Counted from the first letter of the stretch, positions 53,606 through 61,555 are shown. The stretch is 64,000 bases of DNA from Aurantibacter aestuarii (GCF_003008425.1 NZ_PXOQ01000009.1:627501-691500), one strand, 5' to 3'. Notes: generated by a model from the letters alone, not told the origin. Translations and numbers: made by a program.

Positions 53606-53648
53606 TAAAAAAACAGTATTTCCACTCTATATTTTAAGCATTCTTTCG

Positions 53649-53656
53649 TAAATTCG
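53649..53656 (+). promoter_or_regulatory. lpdA: Candidate -7 promoter element of lpdA
   Basis: TAAATTCG, one mismatch from TAnnTTTG, 29 bases before the lpdA ATG. No clear TTG box upstream. Confidence 0.35.
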
Positions 53657-53685
53657 TAGCTTGTTAAATACGAAATACATATATA

Positions 53686-55062
53686 ATGAGTAAATACGAT
53701 GTTATAGTTCTTGGAAGTGGTCCTGGTGGTTATGTTACTGCTATTCGTGCTTCGCAATTAGGATTAAAAACCGCTGTTATAGAAAAAGAAAGTCTTGGTG
53801 GTGTTTGTTTAAATTGGGGTTGTATTCCTACAAAAGCCTTATTAAAATCGGCTCAGGTTTTTGAATATTTAAAACATGCTAACGATTATGGATTAGTGGT
53901 TAAGGAATATGACAAAAATTTTGACGCTGTTGTAAACAGAAGTCGTAACGTAGCTGAAGGCATGAGTAAAGGTGTTCAGTTTTTAATGAAAAAAAATAAA
54001 ATTGACGTTATTAATGGTTTTGGAAAGGTTAAGCCTGGAAAAAAAGTAGACGTTGATGGTAAAGAATATAGTGCAGACCATATCATTATTGCTACTGGTG
54101 CGCGTTCTAGAGAGTTACCTAGTTTACCTCAAGATGGCGAAAAAGTAATTGGTTACAGACAAGCTATGACTTTAAAGAAACAACCTAAGAAAATGATTGT
54201 GGTTGGCTCTGGTGCTATTGGAGTAGAGTTTGCTTATTTCTACAATGCTATGGGAACTGAAGTGACTGTAGTGGAATATTTAGATCGTATTGTTCCTGTT
54301 GAAGATGTTGACGTTTCTAAACAAATGGAAAAATCGTTTAAGAAAAGTGGTATAAACGTGATGACTTCTGCCGAAGTAACTAAAGTGGACACTTCTGGTT
54401 CTGGAGTTAAAGCGACGGTTAAAACTAAAAAAGGTGAAGAAGTTTTAGAAGCTGATTTGGTTTTAAGTGCTGTTGGTATTAAAACAAATATTGAAGGTAT
54501 TGGTTTAGAAGATGTTGGTATTGCAGTGGACAGAGACAAAATTCTAGTAAACAACTATTATCAAACTAACATTCCTGGTTATTATGCTATTGGAGATGTT
54601 ACTCCTGGACAAGCTTTGGCTCATGTAGCTTCTGCTGAAGGTATTTTATGTGTTGAAAAAATTGCTGGACATAACGTTGAAGCTTTAGACTATGGAAACA
54701 TTCCTGGTTGTACTTATGCTTCTCCAGAAATTGCAAGTGTTGGTTTAACAGAGCAACAAGCAAAAGATAAAGGTTACGAGATTAAAGTTGGTAAATTTCC
54801 ATTTTCAGCATCTGGTAAAGCAAGTGCTGCAGGTACCAAAGATGGTTTTGTAAAAGTTATTTTTGATGCCAAATATGGTGAATGGTTAGGTTGCCACATG
54901 ATTGGTGCTGGCGTGACAGATATGATTGCTGAAGCTGTTTTAGGTCGTAAACTTGAAACTACAGGTCATGAAGTACTTAAAGCTGTACATCCGCATCCAA
55001 CTATGAGTGAAGCGGTTATGGAAGCTGTAGCAGATGCTTATGATGAAGTGATTCATTTGTAG
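53686..55062 (+). CDS. lpdA: Dihydrolipoyl dehydrogenase (E3)
   Basis: 458 residues. An FAD enzyme that reoxidises dihydrolipoamide with NAD for the 2-oxo-acid dehydrogenase complexes and the glycine cleavage system. FAD site DVIVLGSGPGGYVTAIRAS, redox-active disulfide C41/C46 in GGVCLNWGCIPTKALL, NAD site VVGSGAIGVEFAYFYNAMG, FAD-binding YYAIGDV, and the catalytic HPHPTMSEAVMEA near the C-terminus, with the His-Glu pair that activates the thiol. Family length. A promoter-like box precedes it. Single rightward gene with bidirectional terminator after it. Confidence 0.98.
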   Translation: MSKYDVIVLGSGPGGYVTAIRASQLGLKTAVIEKESLGGVCLNWGCIPTKALLKSAQVFEYLKHANDYGLVVKEYDKNFDAVVNRSRNVAEGMSKGVQFLMKKNKIDVINGFGKVKPGKKVDVDGKEYSADHIIIATGARSRELPSLPQDGEKVIGYRQAMTLKKQPKKMIVVGSGAIGVEFAYFYNAMGTEVTVVEYLDRIVPVEDVDVSKQMEKSFKKSGINVMTSAEVTKVDTSGSGVKATVKTKKGEEVLEADLVLSAVGIKTNIEGIGLEDVGIAVDRDKILVNNYYQTNIPGYYAIGDVTPGQALAHVASAEGILCVEKIAGHNVEALDYGNIPGCTYASPEIASVGLTEQQAKDKGYEIKVGKFPFSASGKASAAGTKDGFVKVIFDAKYGEWLGCHMIGAGVTDMIAEAVLGRKLETTGHEVLKAVHPHPTMSEAVMEAVADAYDEVIHL

Positions 55063-55081
55063 AATTAATCAATAATTTTAT

Positions 55082-55117
55082 AAAAAATGCGGTTTAGATA
55101 ACTAAACCGCATTTTTT
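55082..55117. terminator. Bidirectional terminator between lpdA and aroQ
   Basis: AAAAAATGCGGTTTAG and CTAAACCGCATTTTTT form a 16-bp stem around ATAA. Serves the convergent lpdA and aroQ. Confidence 0.92.
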
Positions 55118-55153
55118 ATATAAATTATTTAAAAATTACTTTTTTTTTAAGCT

Positions 55154-55576
55154 TTAAGATGTAATAAAACTATGTAAAGCCAATTCATAACTTTGTAAAC
55201 CAAAACCCAAAATAACTCCTTTAGCATTTGGAGAAATGTAGGATTGATGTCTAAATGCTTCTCTGGAAAACGTGTTAGATATATGTACTTCTACAACAGG
55301 TGTACTAATTGCCTTTATGGCATCTCCAATTCCAATTGATGTGTGCGTATAGGCAGCAGCATTAAGAATAATACCATCGTAGGAGAAACCAACATTTTGT
55401 ATTTTATCTATTAATTCTCCTTCAATGTTAGATTGAAAATGTTCTAACTCAATATTAGTAAACTCCCCTTTTAATTTCTGAAATACCTCTTCAAAAGTGT
55501 CATGACCATATATTTCTGGCTCACGCTTGCCTAATAAATTAATATTAGGTCCGTTTATTATAATAATTTTTTTCAT
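55154..55576 (-). CDS. aroQ: 3-Dehydroquinate dehydratase, type II
   Basis: 140 residues from the ATG at 55576 (MKKIIIINGPNINLLGKREPEIYG); an in-frame ATG at 55615 would add 13 residues not found in the family. Trans-dehydration of 3-dehydroquinate in the shikimate pathway, by a dodecameric enzyme. Motifs: GPNINLLGKREPEIYG with the catalytic Tyr-type loop, FQSNIEGELIDKIQ, ILNAAAYTHTSI, VEVHISNTFSREAFRHQSYISPNAKGVILGFG with the catalytic His. Leftward. The upstream gap holds the terminator of the first barrel gene. Confidence 0.96.
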   Translation of the reverse strand: MKKIIIINGPNINLLGKREPEIYGHDTFEEVFQKLKGEFTNIELEHFQSNIEGELIDKIQNVGFSYDGIILNAAAYTHTSIGIGDAIKAISTPVVEVHISNTFSREAFRHQSYISPNAKGVILGFGLQSYELALHSFITS

Positions 55577-55615
55577 GTGTATTAGCTTGAAGTAAAAGTA
55601 CAAAACTTTAAACAT

Positions 55616-55647
55616 AAAAAAACCCGAAACGAATGTTTCGGGTTTTT
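55616..55647 (-). terminator. Terminator after barrel paralogue 1 (duplicated stem)
   Basis: ACCCGAAAC and GTTTCGGGT make a 9-bp stem with loop GAAT and flanking A/T tracts. The same 9-bp stem, with other loops, follows each of the next two paralogues. Confidence 0.92.
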
Positions 55648-55655
55648 AAATTGTA

Positions 55656-56324
55656 TTAAAAATTAAACCCTAGAGAGAATTGAAATACTCTATTTCTAAA
55701 TTCTATTTCACTTGCATCTTCATTTAATTCTTCTCCTTTATAAATATTGGATAATCCTAAATTATATCGGATTGAAAAATTCACTTTTTCAGTTACTTTA
55801 AATCCAAGACCAAATACAGCTCCAAAATCTATGGTTTTAAAATTGTCAATTACACTATCCTCCCCTTTAATAGTAAATTGTTCATCTTCATTTTCAAACT
55901 CTGCTCTAGCAGTAATTAAAAACCCAACCTGAGGACCAACTTCTATACTAAATCTATCAGCTAAATAGTATTTTGCTAGTACAGGAACGTTAATATAATT
56001 TAATCTTAAAATAATGTCAGACTTGGCAAATGTTGGGAATCCGTTAATATTGGTCTGTATAAATGTATTTTCTCTTGCACCTTGTGAAGAAAATAATAGT
56101 TCCGGTTGAAAAGAAAATTTTGATGACACAGGAAATTCCGCAAAAAAACCAAGATGAAATGATATTCTTGAAGTAACATCAGAATCACCTTCTCCTGCGA
56201 TAGTAGCAACATTTAATCCACCTTTAAGACCTCCAAGTACTGATAAAGGAGCTGAAGTCTCCTTTTGAGCATTAATAAGATATGGAAAACACATCAATAC
56301 AACTAGAAAAGTTATTTTTTTCAT
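55656..56324 (-). CDS. Outer membrane beta-barrel protein, tandem paralogue 1
   Basis: 222 residues; signal peptide MKKITFLVVLMCFPYLINAQ. PorT-like OMP_b-brl_2 type: GGLKGGLNVATIAGEGDSDVTSRISFHLGFFAEFPVSSKFSFQPELLFSSQGA, LRLNYINVPVLAKYYLADRFSIEVGPQVGFLI, IDFGAVFGLGFKVTEKVNFSIRYNLGLSNIY and the end VFQFSLGFNF. Same strand order as the next two genes. Ligand unknown; possibly porin-like or adhesive. The candidate promoter (minus strand TATTTTCG at 56366-56373) and terminator are its own. Confidence 0.88.
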   Translation of the reverse strand: MKKITFLVVLMCFPYLINAQKETSAPLSVLGGLKGGLNVATIAGEGDSDVTSRISFHLGFFAEFPVSSKFSFQPELLFSSQGARENTFIQTNINGFPTFAKSDIILRLNYINVPVLAKYYLADRFSIEVGPQVGFLITARAEFENEDEQFTIKGEDSVIDNFKTIDFGAVFGLGFKVTEKVNFSIRYNLGLSNIYKGEELNEDASEIEFRNRVFQFSLGFNF

Positions 56325-56365
56325 TTGTTTTAAATTTTAAAATAGTTGATTTCTTAATTTTGGTG

Positions 56366-56373
56366 CGAAAATA
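56366..56373 (-). promoter_or_regulatory. -7-like element of barrel paralogue 1
   Basis: Minus-strand TATTTTCG. The same sequence precedes paralogue 2 (57161-57168), within a nearly identical block of about 60 bases that also includes the terminator of the next gene. Confidence 0.45.
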
Positions 56374-56394
56374 ATAATTAAAAGGTTAGGTCAT

Positions 56395-56426
56395 AAAAAA
56401 ACCCGAAACAAAAGTTTCGGGTTTTT
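56395..56426 (-). terminator. Terminator after barrel paralogue 2 (duplicated stem)
   Basis: ACCCGAAAC, loop AAAA, GTTTCGGGT with flanking A/T tracts. Stem identical to the one at 55.62 kb. Confidence 0.92.
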
Positions 56427-56449
56427 AAATATCTATTGAACTTTTCTAA

Positions 56450-57136
56450 TTAGAAAGAGTATCCTACTGAAAATTGTAAAACATTATTTTTTACGTCAAA
56501 CGCTTCTCCGTCCTCATCATCTTCTGCAATAGAAGTTAAACCTAAATTATAGCGTAAACCAAAGTTTAAACCCATATTTAATTTGAAATTAGCGCCAAAG
56601 CCCAATCCAAAATCAATCCCTTTAAATTCATTCTTTACAGTTGCTTTTGCTGATTCCGTATCTGTAATAGTCTCTCCGTCAAAAGTTACAGTTTCTCGAT
56701 AATCATATTCCAAATCTGCTGATAATAAAAAGCCTACTTGAGGCCCTGCTTCTAAACTAAAACCATCTACAACATAAAACTTAGCTAGAACAGGTAAATT
56801 CAAATAGTTTAATTTTAATATTGTCTCTTCTTCTATAGAAAATGATCCTCCTTCAAAAGTTCCAGATTCTTTTTCAGTAGATTCTGTTCCTTGTTGAGAA
56901 AAAATCAATTCTGGTTGAATTGAAAATTTATCTGATATCATTATCTCTGCAACACCACCAATGTGAAACCCTAATTTTGAAGAACTTTCAGCTATATCTT
57001 CACCAGATAAATCTGCTAAATTTAAGCCTGCTTTAATTCCAAAACTAACATTTGTCGTTGAGTTTGAAACATCATCTTGAGCATTTACAATTAGTAAACT
57101 AAATAATAAGGATAGGTTTAATATTATTTTTTTCAT
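56450..57136 (-). CDS. Outer membrane beta-barrel protein, tandem paralogue 2
   Basis: 228 residues; signal peptide MKKIILNLSLLFSLLIVNAQ. Same family: FGIKAGLNLADLSGEDIAESSSKLGFHIGGVAEIMISDKFSIQPELIFSQQGTE, LKLNYLNLPVLAKFYVVDGFSLEAGPQVGFLLSADLEY, GIDFGLGFGANFKLNMGLNFGLRYNLGLTSI and VLQFSVGYSF at the end. The 3' coding end (about 30 bases coding for FSVGYSF and stop) is nearly identical in DNA to paralogue 3, showing recent duplication or conversion. Has its own promoter element and terminator. Confidence 0.88.
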   Translation of the reverse strand: MKKIILNLSLLFSLLIVNAQDDVSNSTTNVSFGIKAGLNLADLSGEDIAESSSKLGFHIGGVAEIMISDKFSIQPELIFSQQGTESTEKESGTFEGGSFSIEEETILKLNYLNLPVLAKFYVVDGFSLEAGPQVGFLLSADLEYDYRETVTFDGETITDTESAKATVKNEFKGIDFGLGFGANFKLNMGLNFGLRYNLGLTSIAEDDEDGEAFDVKNNVLQFSVGYSF

Positions 57137-57160
57137 TTTTTTATAATTATATATTTTTTG

Positions 57161-57168
57161 CGAAAATA
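57161..57168 (-). promoter_or_regulatory. -7-like element of barrel paralogue 2
   Basis: Minus-strand TATTTTCG, 24 bases before the start. Same sequence and flanks as for paralogue 1. Confidence 0.45.
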
Positions 57169-57189
57169 ATGATTAAAAGGTTAGCTCAT

Positions 57190-57220
57190 AAAAAAACCCG
57201 AAACTTTCGTTTCGGGTTCT
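57190..57220 (-). terminator. Terminator after barrel paralogue 3 (duplicated stem)
   Basis: ACCCGAAAC, loop TTTC, GTTTCGGGT with A/T tracts. Same stem as the other two. Confidence 0.92.
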
Positions 57221-57239
57221 TTATATTTTAATTTTCTAA

Positions 57240-57896
57240 TTAGAAAGAGTATCCTACTGAAAATTGGAATACATTGTTTTGAGCTTTGAAATCACCTGAA
57301 TCTTCATAGATATTAGATAAACCTAAGTTGTAACGTACCGCAAAGTTTAATCCACCGTCTAATTTGTAACCAGCACCAACACCAACAGCAAAATCAATTC
57401 CTTTAAAAGAATCTTTCACATCTACCTCTTCAGAAAAAGATTCAGTTTCAGTACTTCCTCCAAAAGTAACACTTTCAGTTCCTTCACTTTCAACATTAGC
57501 TCCAATTAAAAAACCTACTTGTGGTCCAGCCTCTAAACTAAATCCTTCAGTAACATAAAACTTAGCCATAACTGGTAAGTTAATGTAATCTAATTTTAAT
57601 TTATCTTCGTACTCACCATCAAATACTACTCCATTAGACTCAAAAGACTCTTTGTATTCTTCTTGAGTTCCTTGAGAAGAATATACTAACTCTGGTTGAA
57701 CTGAAAATTTATCAGAAACCATAAATTCAGCATAACCACCAACATGGAAAGAAATTCTAGAAGAAGCATCTTCAACATCTCCACCAATAGTAGCAACATT
57801 TAATCCAGCTTTAGCACCGAAAGTCATTCCTGAGTCTTGAGCGTTTGCTGTAATTGCCATTAAAGCCACAGCTGCACTTAATAATAATTTTTTCAT
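57240..57896 (-). CDS. Outer membrane beta-barrel protein, tandem paralogue 3
   Basis: 218 residues; signal peptide MKKLLLSAAVALMAITANAQ. The same order of strands: FGAKAGLNVATIGGDVEDASSRISFHVGGYAEFMVSDKFSVQPELVYSSQGTQ, KLDYINLPVMAKFYVTEGFSLEAGPQVGFLIGANVE, GIDFAVGVGAGYKLDGGLNFAVRYNLGLSNIYED and VFQFSVGYSF. Its codon use looks highly biased (for example frequent GCT, GGT, TCT and GAA), as in well-expressed genes. The first gene of the leftward set, divergent from xerD. Role unknown. Confidence 0.88.
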   Translation of the reverse strand: MKKLLLSAAVALMAITANAQDSGMTFGAKAGLNVATIGGDVEDASSRISFHVGGYAEFMVSDKFSVQPELVYSSQGTQEEYKESFESNGVVFDGEYEDKLKLDYINLPVMAKFYVTEGFSLEAGPQVGFLIGANVESEGTESVTFGGSTETESFSEEVDVKDSFKGIDFAVGVGAGYKLDGGLNFAVRYNLGLSNIYEDSGDFKAQNNVFQFSVGYSF

Positions 57897-57928
57897 TTGT
57901 TTTAAATTTTAATTGTTGATTTATAATG

Positions 57929-57936
57929 CAAACATA
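57929..57936 (-). promoter_or_regulatory. -7 element of barrel paralogue 3
   Basis: Minus-strand TATGTTTG, an exact TAnnTTTG match, 32 bases before the ATG; a TTTTGA box lies about 15 bases upstream of it. Confidence 0.5.
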
Positions 57937-58090
57937 AAAATTATTTCTTTTCAAAATCCTATTTTTTATCAAAAAAACATCAAAATATTAAAATAAACTA
58001 CATAATGTTCTGTTTTTAAGCAACTTAAATGTAATTAATATCAAATTATTAACGTTTTAATAAAATTGAAATTGTTTAAATTTACCAGCT

Positions 58091-58987
58091 ATGACATGGA
58101 CTAACTTACTTAAAGATTATTTATCATACCTAAAAATTGAGCGTGGATTATCACAAAATACCATAGACAGTTATCAATTAGACCTAAAGAAACTAATTCT
58201 ATACTTAGAAACTAACCATATTACAACAAGTCCTTTATATATTACAAAAGACGAATTAACTCAATTTATTTATAGTATTTCTAAAGAATTAAATGCAAGA
58301 AGTCAGTCTAGAGTAATTTCTGGTTTAAAAGGGTTTTTTAATTTTTTAGTGTTTGAAGACTACAGAGCAGACAATCCTATTGAAACTTTAGAATCTCCTA
58401 AAGTTGGAAGGAAATTACCTGACACCTTATCTGAAGTTGAGATTAATCAACTTATTGAAGCTATAGATTTAAGTAAACAAGAAGGTGAACGAAACCGAGC
58501 CATTTTAGAAACTTTATATGGATGTGGCTTACGTGTAAGCGAATTAATTAATTTAAAACTTTCGGATTTATTTTTTAAAGAGGGCTTTATAAGAGTTACA
58601 GGTAAGGGTGATAAACAACGTTTTGTACCTATTATTGACCATACTATAAAATATATAGAGTTTTATAAAACCTACACCAGAAACCATTTAAAAATTCATG
58701 AAGACTATACTGATGTATTATTTCTTAATAGAAGAGGTAAGAAACTAACCCGAGCTATGATTTTTACCATTATTAAACAATTGGCTACAAAAATAAGCTT
58801 AGATAAAACCATTTCTCCACATACTTTTAGACACTCATTTGCCACACACCTTCTAGAAAATGGCGCCGATTTAAGAGCTATACAACAAATGCTGGGACAT
58901 GAAAGTATTACAACAACAGAAATATACATGCACATGGACCGAACACATTTACACGAAGCTATAAATAGTTTCCATCCGCGTAGATAG
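58091..58987 (+). CDS. xerD: Tyrosine recombinase XerD-like (chromosome dimer resolution)
   Basis: 298 residues. SAM-like N-terminal domain (about 1-90, LLKDYLSYLKIERGLSQNTIDSYQLDLKKLILYLE) and catalytic domain with R148 (GCGLRVSEL), K172 (GKGDKQRFVP), H244 and R247 (SPHTFRHSFATHLLENG), H270 (MLGHESITTTEIYMHMD) and nucleophile Y279. Pairs with XerC at the dif site to resolve chromosome dimers after replication; a dif site was not located here. No phage or integron genes are near, supporting the housekeeping role. The XerC/XerD choice is by general similarity. Confidence 0.93.
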   Translation: MTWTNLLKDYLSYLKIERGLSQNTIDSYQLDLKKLILYLETNHITTSPLYITKDELTQFIYSISKELNARSQSRVISGLKGFFNFLVFEDYRADNPIETLESPKVGRKLPDTLSEVEINQLIEAIDLSKQEGERNRAILETLYGCGLRVSELINLKLSDLFFKEGFIRVTGKGDKQRFVPIIDHTIKYIEFYKTYTRNHLKIHEDYTDVLFLNRRGKKLTRAMIFTIIKQLATKISLDKTISPHTFRHSFATHLLENGADLRAIQQMLGHESITTTEIYMHMDRTHLHEAINSFHPRR

Positions 58988-59001
58988 TAACTAGTAAAAC
59001 T

Positions 59002-59037
59002 AAAAAACCTCAAATTGAATTTCAATTTGAGGTTTTT
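59002..59037. terminator. Bidirectional terminator between xerD and rny
   Basis: AAAAACCTCAAATTGAA and TTCAATTTGAGGTTTTT form a 17-bp stem around one or few bases. Serves both convergent genes. Confidence 0.9.
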
Positions 59038-59051
59038 ACTATAAATTTATT

Positions 59052-59100
59052 GACTGCAAACTGCCTACTAAAGACAGCTTACTGGAGACTGCTTACTGAT
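59052..59100. repeat. Heptamer array, RACTGNN family, copy 3
   Basis: Units GACTGCA, AACTGCC, TACTAAA, GACAGCT, TACTGGA, GACTGCT, TACTGAT, period 7. The rny stop codon lies at its end. Same unit family as at 27.88 and 53.47 kb. Confidence 0.8.
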
Positions 59101-60674
59101 TATTTAGCAATATTAACAGCTCTGGTTTCTCGTATTACAGTTACTTTAACTTGTCCTGGATAAGTCATATCTGTTTGAATTTTTTGAGAAATTTCGAAAG
59201 ATAAATCCGATGCATTTTGGTCGGTTACCTTTTCGCTTTCTACTATAACTCGTAATTCACGACCTGCCTGAATAGCATATGCTTTTTTAACACCATTAAA
59301 TCCAAATGCGATTGCTTCCAAATCTTTTAAACGTTGTATGTAAGAGTCTAAAACCTGACGTCTTGCTCCTGGTCTTGCTCCAGATATAGCATCACACACT
59401 TGAATAACTGGAGATAGTAATGATGTCATTTCAATTTCATCGTGGTGAGCACCAATAGCATTACAAACTTCTTCTTTTTCTCCAAATTTCTCTGCCCACT
59501 GCATACCTAAAATAGCGTGAGGAGTTTCCATATCCGCCTCAGCATCTGGTACTTTACCAATATCGTGCAGTAAACCAGCTCTCTTAGCTAATTTTGGGTT
59601 TAAACCTAACTCTGCAGCCATTACACCACATAATTTAGCAACTTCTCTAGAGTGTTGTAATAGATTTTGACCATAAGAAGAACGATACTTCATACGACCA
59701 ACCATTTTTATTAATTCAGGATGTAATCCATGAATTCCTAAATCTATAACAGTACGTTTACCAACCTCAATAATCTCTTGTTCTATTTGCTTTTGAGTTT
59801 TATTTACTATTTCCTCAATACGTGCAGGGTGAATTCTTCCGTCGGTAACTAATTTATGTAAGGACAAACGAGCTACTTCACGTCTTACCGAGTCAAAACA
59901 CGATAGAATAATAGCTTCTGGTGTATCATCAACAATAATCTCCACACCTGTCGCAGCTTCTAAAGCACGTATATTTCGTCCTTCACGACCAATAATTCGT
60001 CCTTTAACATCATCACTTTCAATATTAAATACTGAAACACAATTGTCTACTGCTTCTTCTGTACCAATACGTTGAATGGTGTTTATAATTATTTTCTTAG
60101 CATCTTGTTGCGCCGTTAATTTAGCTTCTTCTGCTTTATCACGTACATATGCCATAGCATCACTCTTAGCTTCATTACGAAGTGACTCTACCAATTGAGC
60201 TTTGGCTTCTTCTGCAGATAAGGATGAAATAACCTCTAATTGCTCTACTTGGCTCTTATGCAAGCGATCTACTTCTTCCTGTTTACGCTCTAAATGAGCT
60301 AATTTATCTTCGTATGATTGTAATTTAGCTTCTAAATCACTATTTAATTTTGCATTTCTTGACAGCTCACTTGAAACCTGAGATTCTTTATCTCTGGTTC
60401 TCTTTTCAGATTCTGCCATTTTTTTGTCTTTAGCAGAAATAACTTTTTCATGCTCAGACTTTAACTCTATAAATTTCTCTTTTGCTTGAAGAATTTTGTC
60501 TTTTTTTATTGACTCTCCTTCAGATTTTGCTTCTTTTAAAATAGCACTTGCAGATTTTTTAGCATTTTTAATAAGCTTCGAAGCATTATTTTTCTCAAGT
60601 ACTTTTGCTATAATGAAACCAATAATAACGCCTAAAAAGACGCCAATAATTGAAAATAAAATTGTGTTATCCAT
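59100..60674 (-). CDS. rny: Ribonuclease Y
   Basis: 524 residues. An N-terminal transmembrane helix ([21 protein letters not shown], about 5-25), a long coiled coil ([33 protein letters not shown] ... [29 protein letters not shown]), KH domain ([47 protein letters not shown]) and HD domain with [44 protein letters not shown]. It starts mRNA decay at the membrane. Family-typical length. The region upstream (60.69-60.88 kb) holds the 6S-like RNA. Confidence 0.96.
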   Translation of the reverse strand: MDNTILFSIIGVFLGVIIGFIIAKVLEKNNASKLIKNAKKSASAILKEAKSEGESIKKDKILQAKEKFIELKSEHEKVISAKDKKMAESEKRTRDKESQVSSELSRNAKLNSDLEAKLQSYEDKLAHLERKQEEVDRLHKSQVEQLEVISSLSAEEAKAQLVESLRNEAKSDAMAYVRDKAEEAKLTAQQDAKKIIINTIQRIGTEEAVDNCVSVFNIESDDVKGRIIGREGRNIRALEAATGVEIIVDDTPEAIILSCFDSVRREVARLSLHKLVTDGRIHPARIEEIVNKTQKQIEQEIIEVGKRTVIDLGIHGLHPELIKMVGRMKYRSSYGQNLLQHSREVAKLCGVMAAELGLNPKLAKRAGLLHDIGKVPDAEADMETPHAILGMQWAEKFGEKEEVCNAIGAHHDEIEMTSLLSPVIQVCDAISGARPGARRQVLDSYIQRLKDLEAIAFGFNGVKKAYAIQAGRELRVIVESEKVTDQNASDLSFEISQKIQTDMTYPGQVKVTVIRETRAVNIAK

Positions 60675-60691
60675 GATTAAAATTTATATAT

Positions 60692-60880
60692 AAAAAAAGC
60701 CTACACTAATTTTATGTTTTGTATAAACTCCTTAAAACAAGTTTAGGGCTAACTAATTGATCAAGGATCTGTCCTAAATACCAGAATAAACTGGCACTAA
60801 CAGCTTGCTTTTACAATTAAAACTCACCCTTTTTAAGAGCATTAACGTTGAGTTTATCAAAAAAAATAATTAATGTAGGC
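60692..60880 (-). ncRNA. 6S-like regulatory RNA (candidate 6S-Flavo RNA)
   Basis: A 182-nt rod (60699-60880) ending on the minus strand in a U7 tract (60692-60698). Ends pair as GCCTACA with TGTAGGC, then TAATT pairs after a C/A mismatch; next stem ATAAACTC with GAGTTTAT; an interior asymmetric bubble; terminal hairpin with CTGT/ACAG and TGCCAG/CTGGTA. This matches the 6S architecture (long closing stem, central open bubble resembling promoter DNA, apical hairpin), whose RNA binds the housekeeping RNA polymerase holoenzyme. The position beside zapA is the same as E. coli ssrS. 6S-Flavo is known from Flavobacteriia. No covariance search was run. Confidence 0.8.
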
Positions 60881-60904
60881 AGTAACCTTATTATGTAATG
60901 AACG

Positions 60905-61198
60905 TTATAAATCTAAATGCTTGTCTAAACTTTCATTTAAAGCTTGAAGTTTGTCAATTACTTCAACATTTACATTTACTTTATTTATGCTATGTTGTTC
61001 AACCTGGTTGGCAAATTGTAAGGCGCACATGGCTAATACATCTTGTTTATCCTGGACTGAATAACTTTTCTCAAACTGTGTAATCATGGCATCAATTTGT
61101 TTGGCAGCTTTACGCAAGCCTTCTTCTTGATTTGGATGTATCGTTAAAGGATAAACTCTATTTGCGATAGATAATTTTATTTTTAACGATTCTGCCAT
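60905..61198 (-). CDS. zapA: Cell division protein ZapA
   Basis: 97 residues; binds and bundles FtsZ filaments at the division ring. Family pattern: LKIKLSIANRVYPLTIHPNQEEGLRKAAKQIDAMITQFEKSYSVQDKQDVLAMCALQFANQVEQ, with the conserved YPLTI, aromatic and AMCALQ region and a C-terminal helix. It is 14 bases after the upstream coiled-coil gene, co-transcribed; the candidate 6S RNA begins 24 bases after its stop codon. Confidence 0.95.
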   Translation of the reverse strand: MAESLKIKLSIANRVYPLTIHPNQEEGLRKAAKQIDAMITQFEKSYSVQDKQDVLAMCALQFANQVEQHSINKVNVNVEVIDKLQALNESLDKHLDL

Positions 61199-61212
61199 AA
61201 TTATGCTTTTAT

Positions 61213-61503
61213 TTATTCTGAAAGTTGACTAATACAATAATCTATTTCCCGAATTAAAGCGTTTATTTTGAGTTTTGTTTCTCTTTTATTATCGTCACTG
61301 CCAAGCATAGCATTTGCAACTTTTAAAGTTTCAAACTGTTGTTTCCAGTGTAAAACTTCATCTTGCGTGTGGGTTAAATTAGACTGAAATTCTTGCAAAT
61401 TTTGCTTTAGCAATTGATTTTCTTGTTTTAAAATGCTATGCTTTTTAAAAAGCTTAAGCATTTTATTTTCAAGAAGATTCAATTGGTCTTCAATCTGTCC
61501 CAT
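61213..61503 (-). CDS. Coiled-coil partner of zapA (ZapB-like)
   Basis: 96 residues, predicted as a single long coiled coil: EDQLNLLENKMLKLFKKHSILKQENQLLKQNLQEFQSNLTHTQDEVLHWKQQFETLKVANAML. The short basic C-terminus ends RDLIREIDYCISQLSE-like (INALIREIDYCISQLSE). Neighbouring zapA and the coiled-coil form suggest a ZapB-like division role, but there is no proof. Its promoter candidate is at 61524-61555 (minus). Confidence 0.85.
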   Translation of the reverse strand: MGQIEDQLNLLENKMLKLFKKHSILKQENQLLKQNLQEFQSNLTHTQDEVLHWKQQFETLKVANAMLGSDDNKRETKLKINALIREIDYCISQLSE

Positions 61504-61523
61504 TTACAACTATACTTATCACA

Positions 61524-61555
61524 CAAAGTTATAAGAACTAAGTTAAATTAACAAT
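61524..61555 (-). promoter_or_regulatory. Strong candidate promoter of the zapB-like/zapA genes
   Basis: Minus strand ATTG (61552-61555), 20 bases, then TAACTTTG (61524-61531), an exact TAnnTTTG match, 20 bases before the start of the coiled-coil gene. The spacing equals that of the pyrR promoter at 41.1 kb. Confidence 0.65.

Larger units (their letters stand above)
53377..53685. other. Repeat-rich gene-free gap before lpdA
   Basis: About 309 bases with no credible gene. It contains, in order, TTAGCTATT and GGTTGTT repeats (53397-53439), a RACTGNN heptamer array (53466-53508), a GC-rich palindromic element (53508-53605) and a TAAATTCG promoter-like box (53649-53656) ahead of lpdA. Confidence 0.7.

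Noticed and set aside
53412-53606. A 64-codon minus-strand frame across the GC-rich element
   Set aside because: It lies in repeats, has no homology-like pattern, no signal and unnatural composition, with the 3' part being repeat units.
58091-58987. Phage or integron integrase
   Set aside because: The protein matches XerC/XerD in length and motif spacing, and there are no attachment sites or mobile genes next to it.
60898-61083. Plus-strand frame inside zapA
   Set aside because: A shadow of zapA in another frame; no independent evidence.
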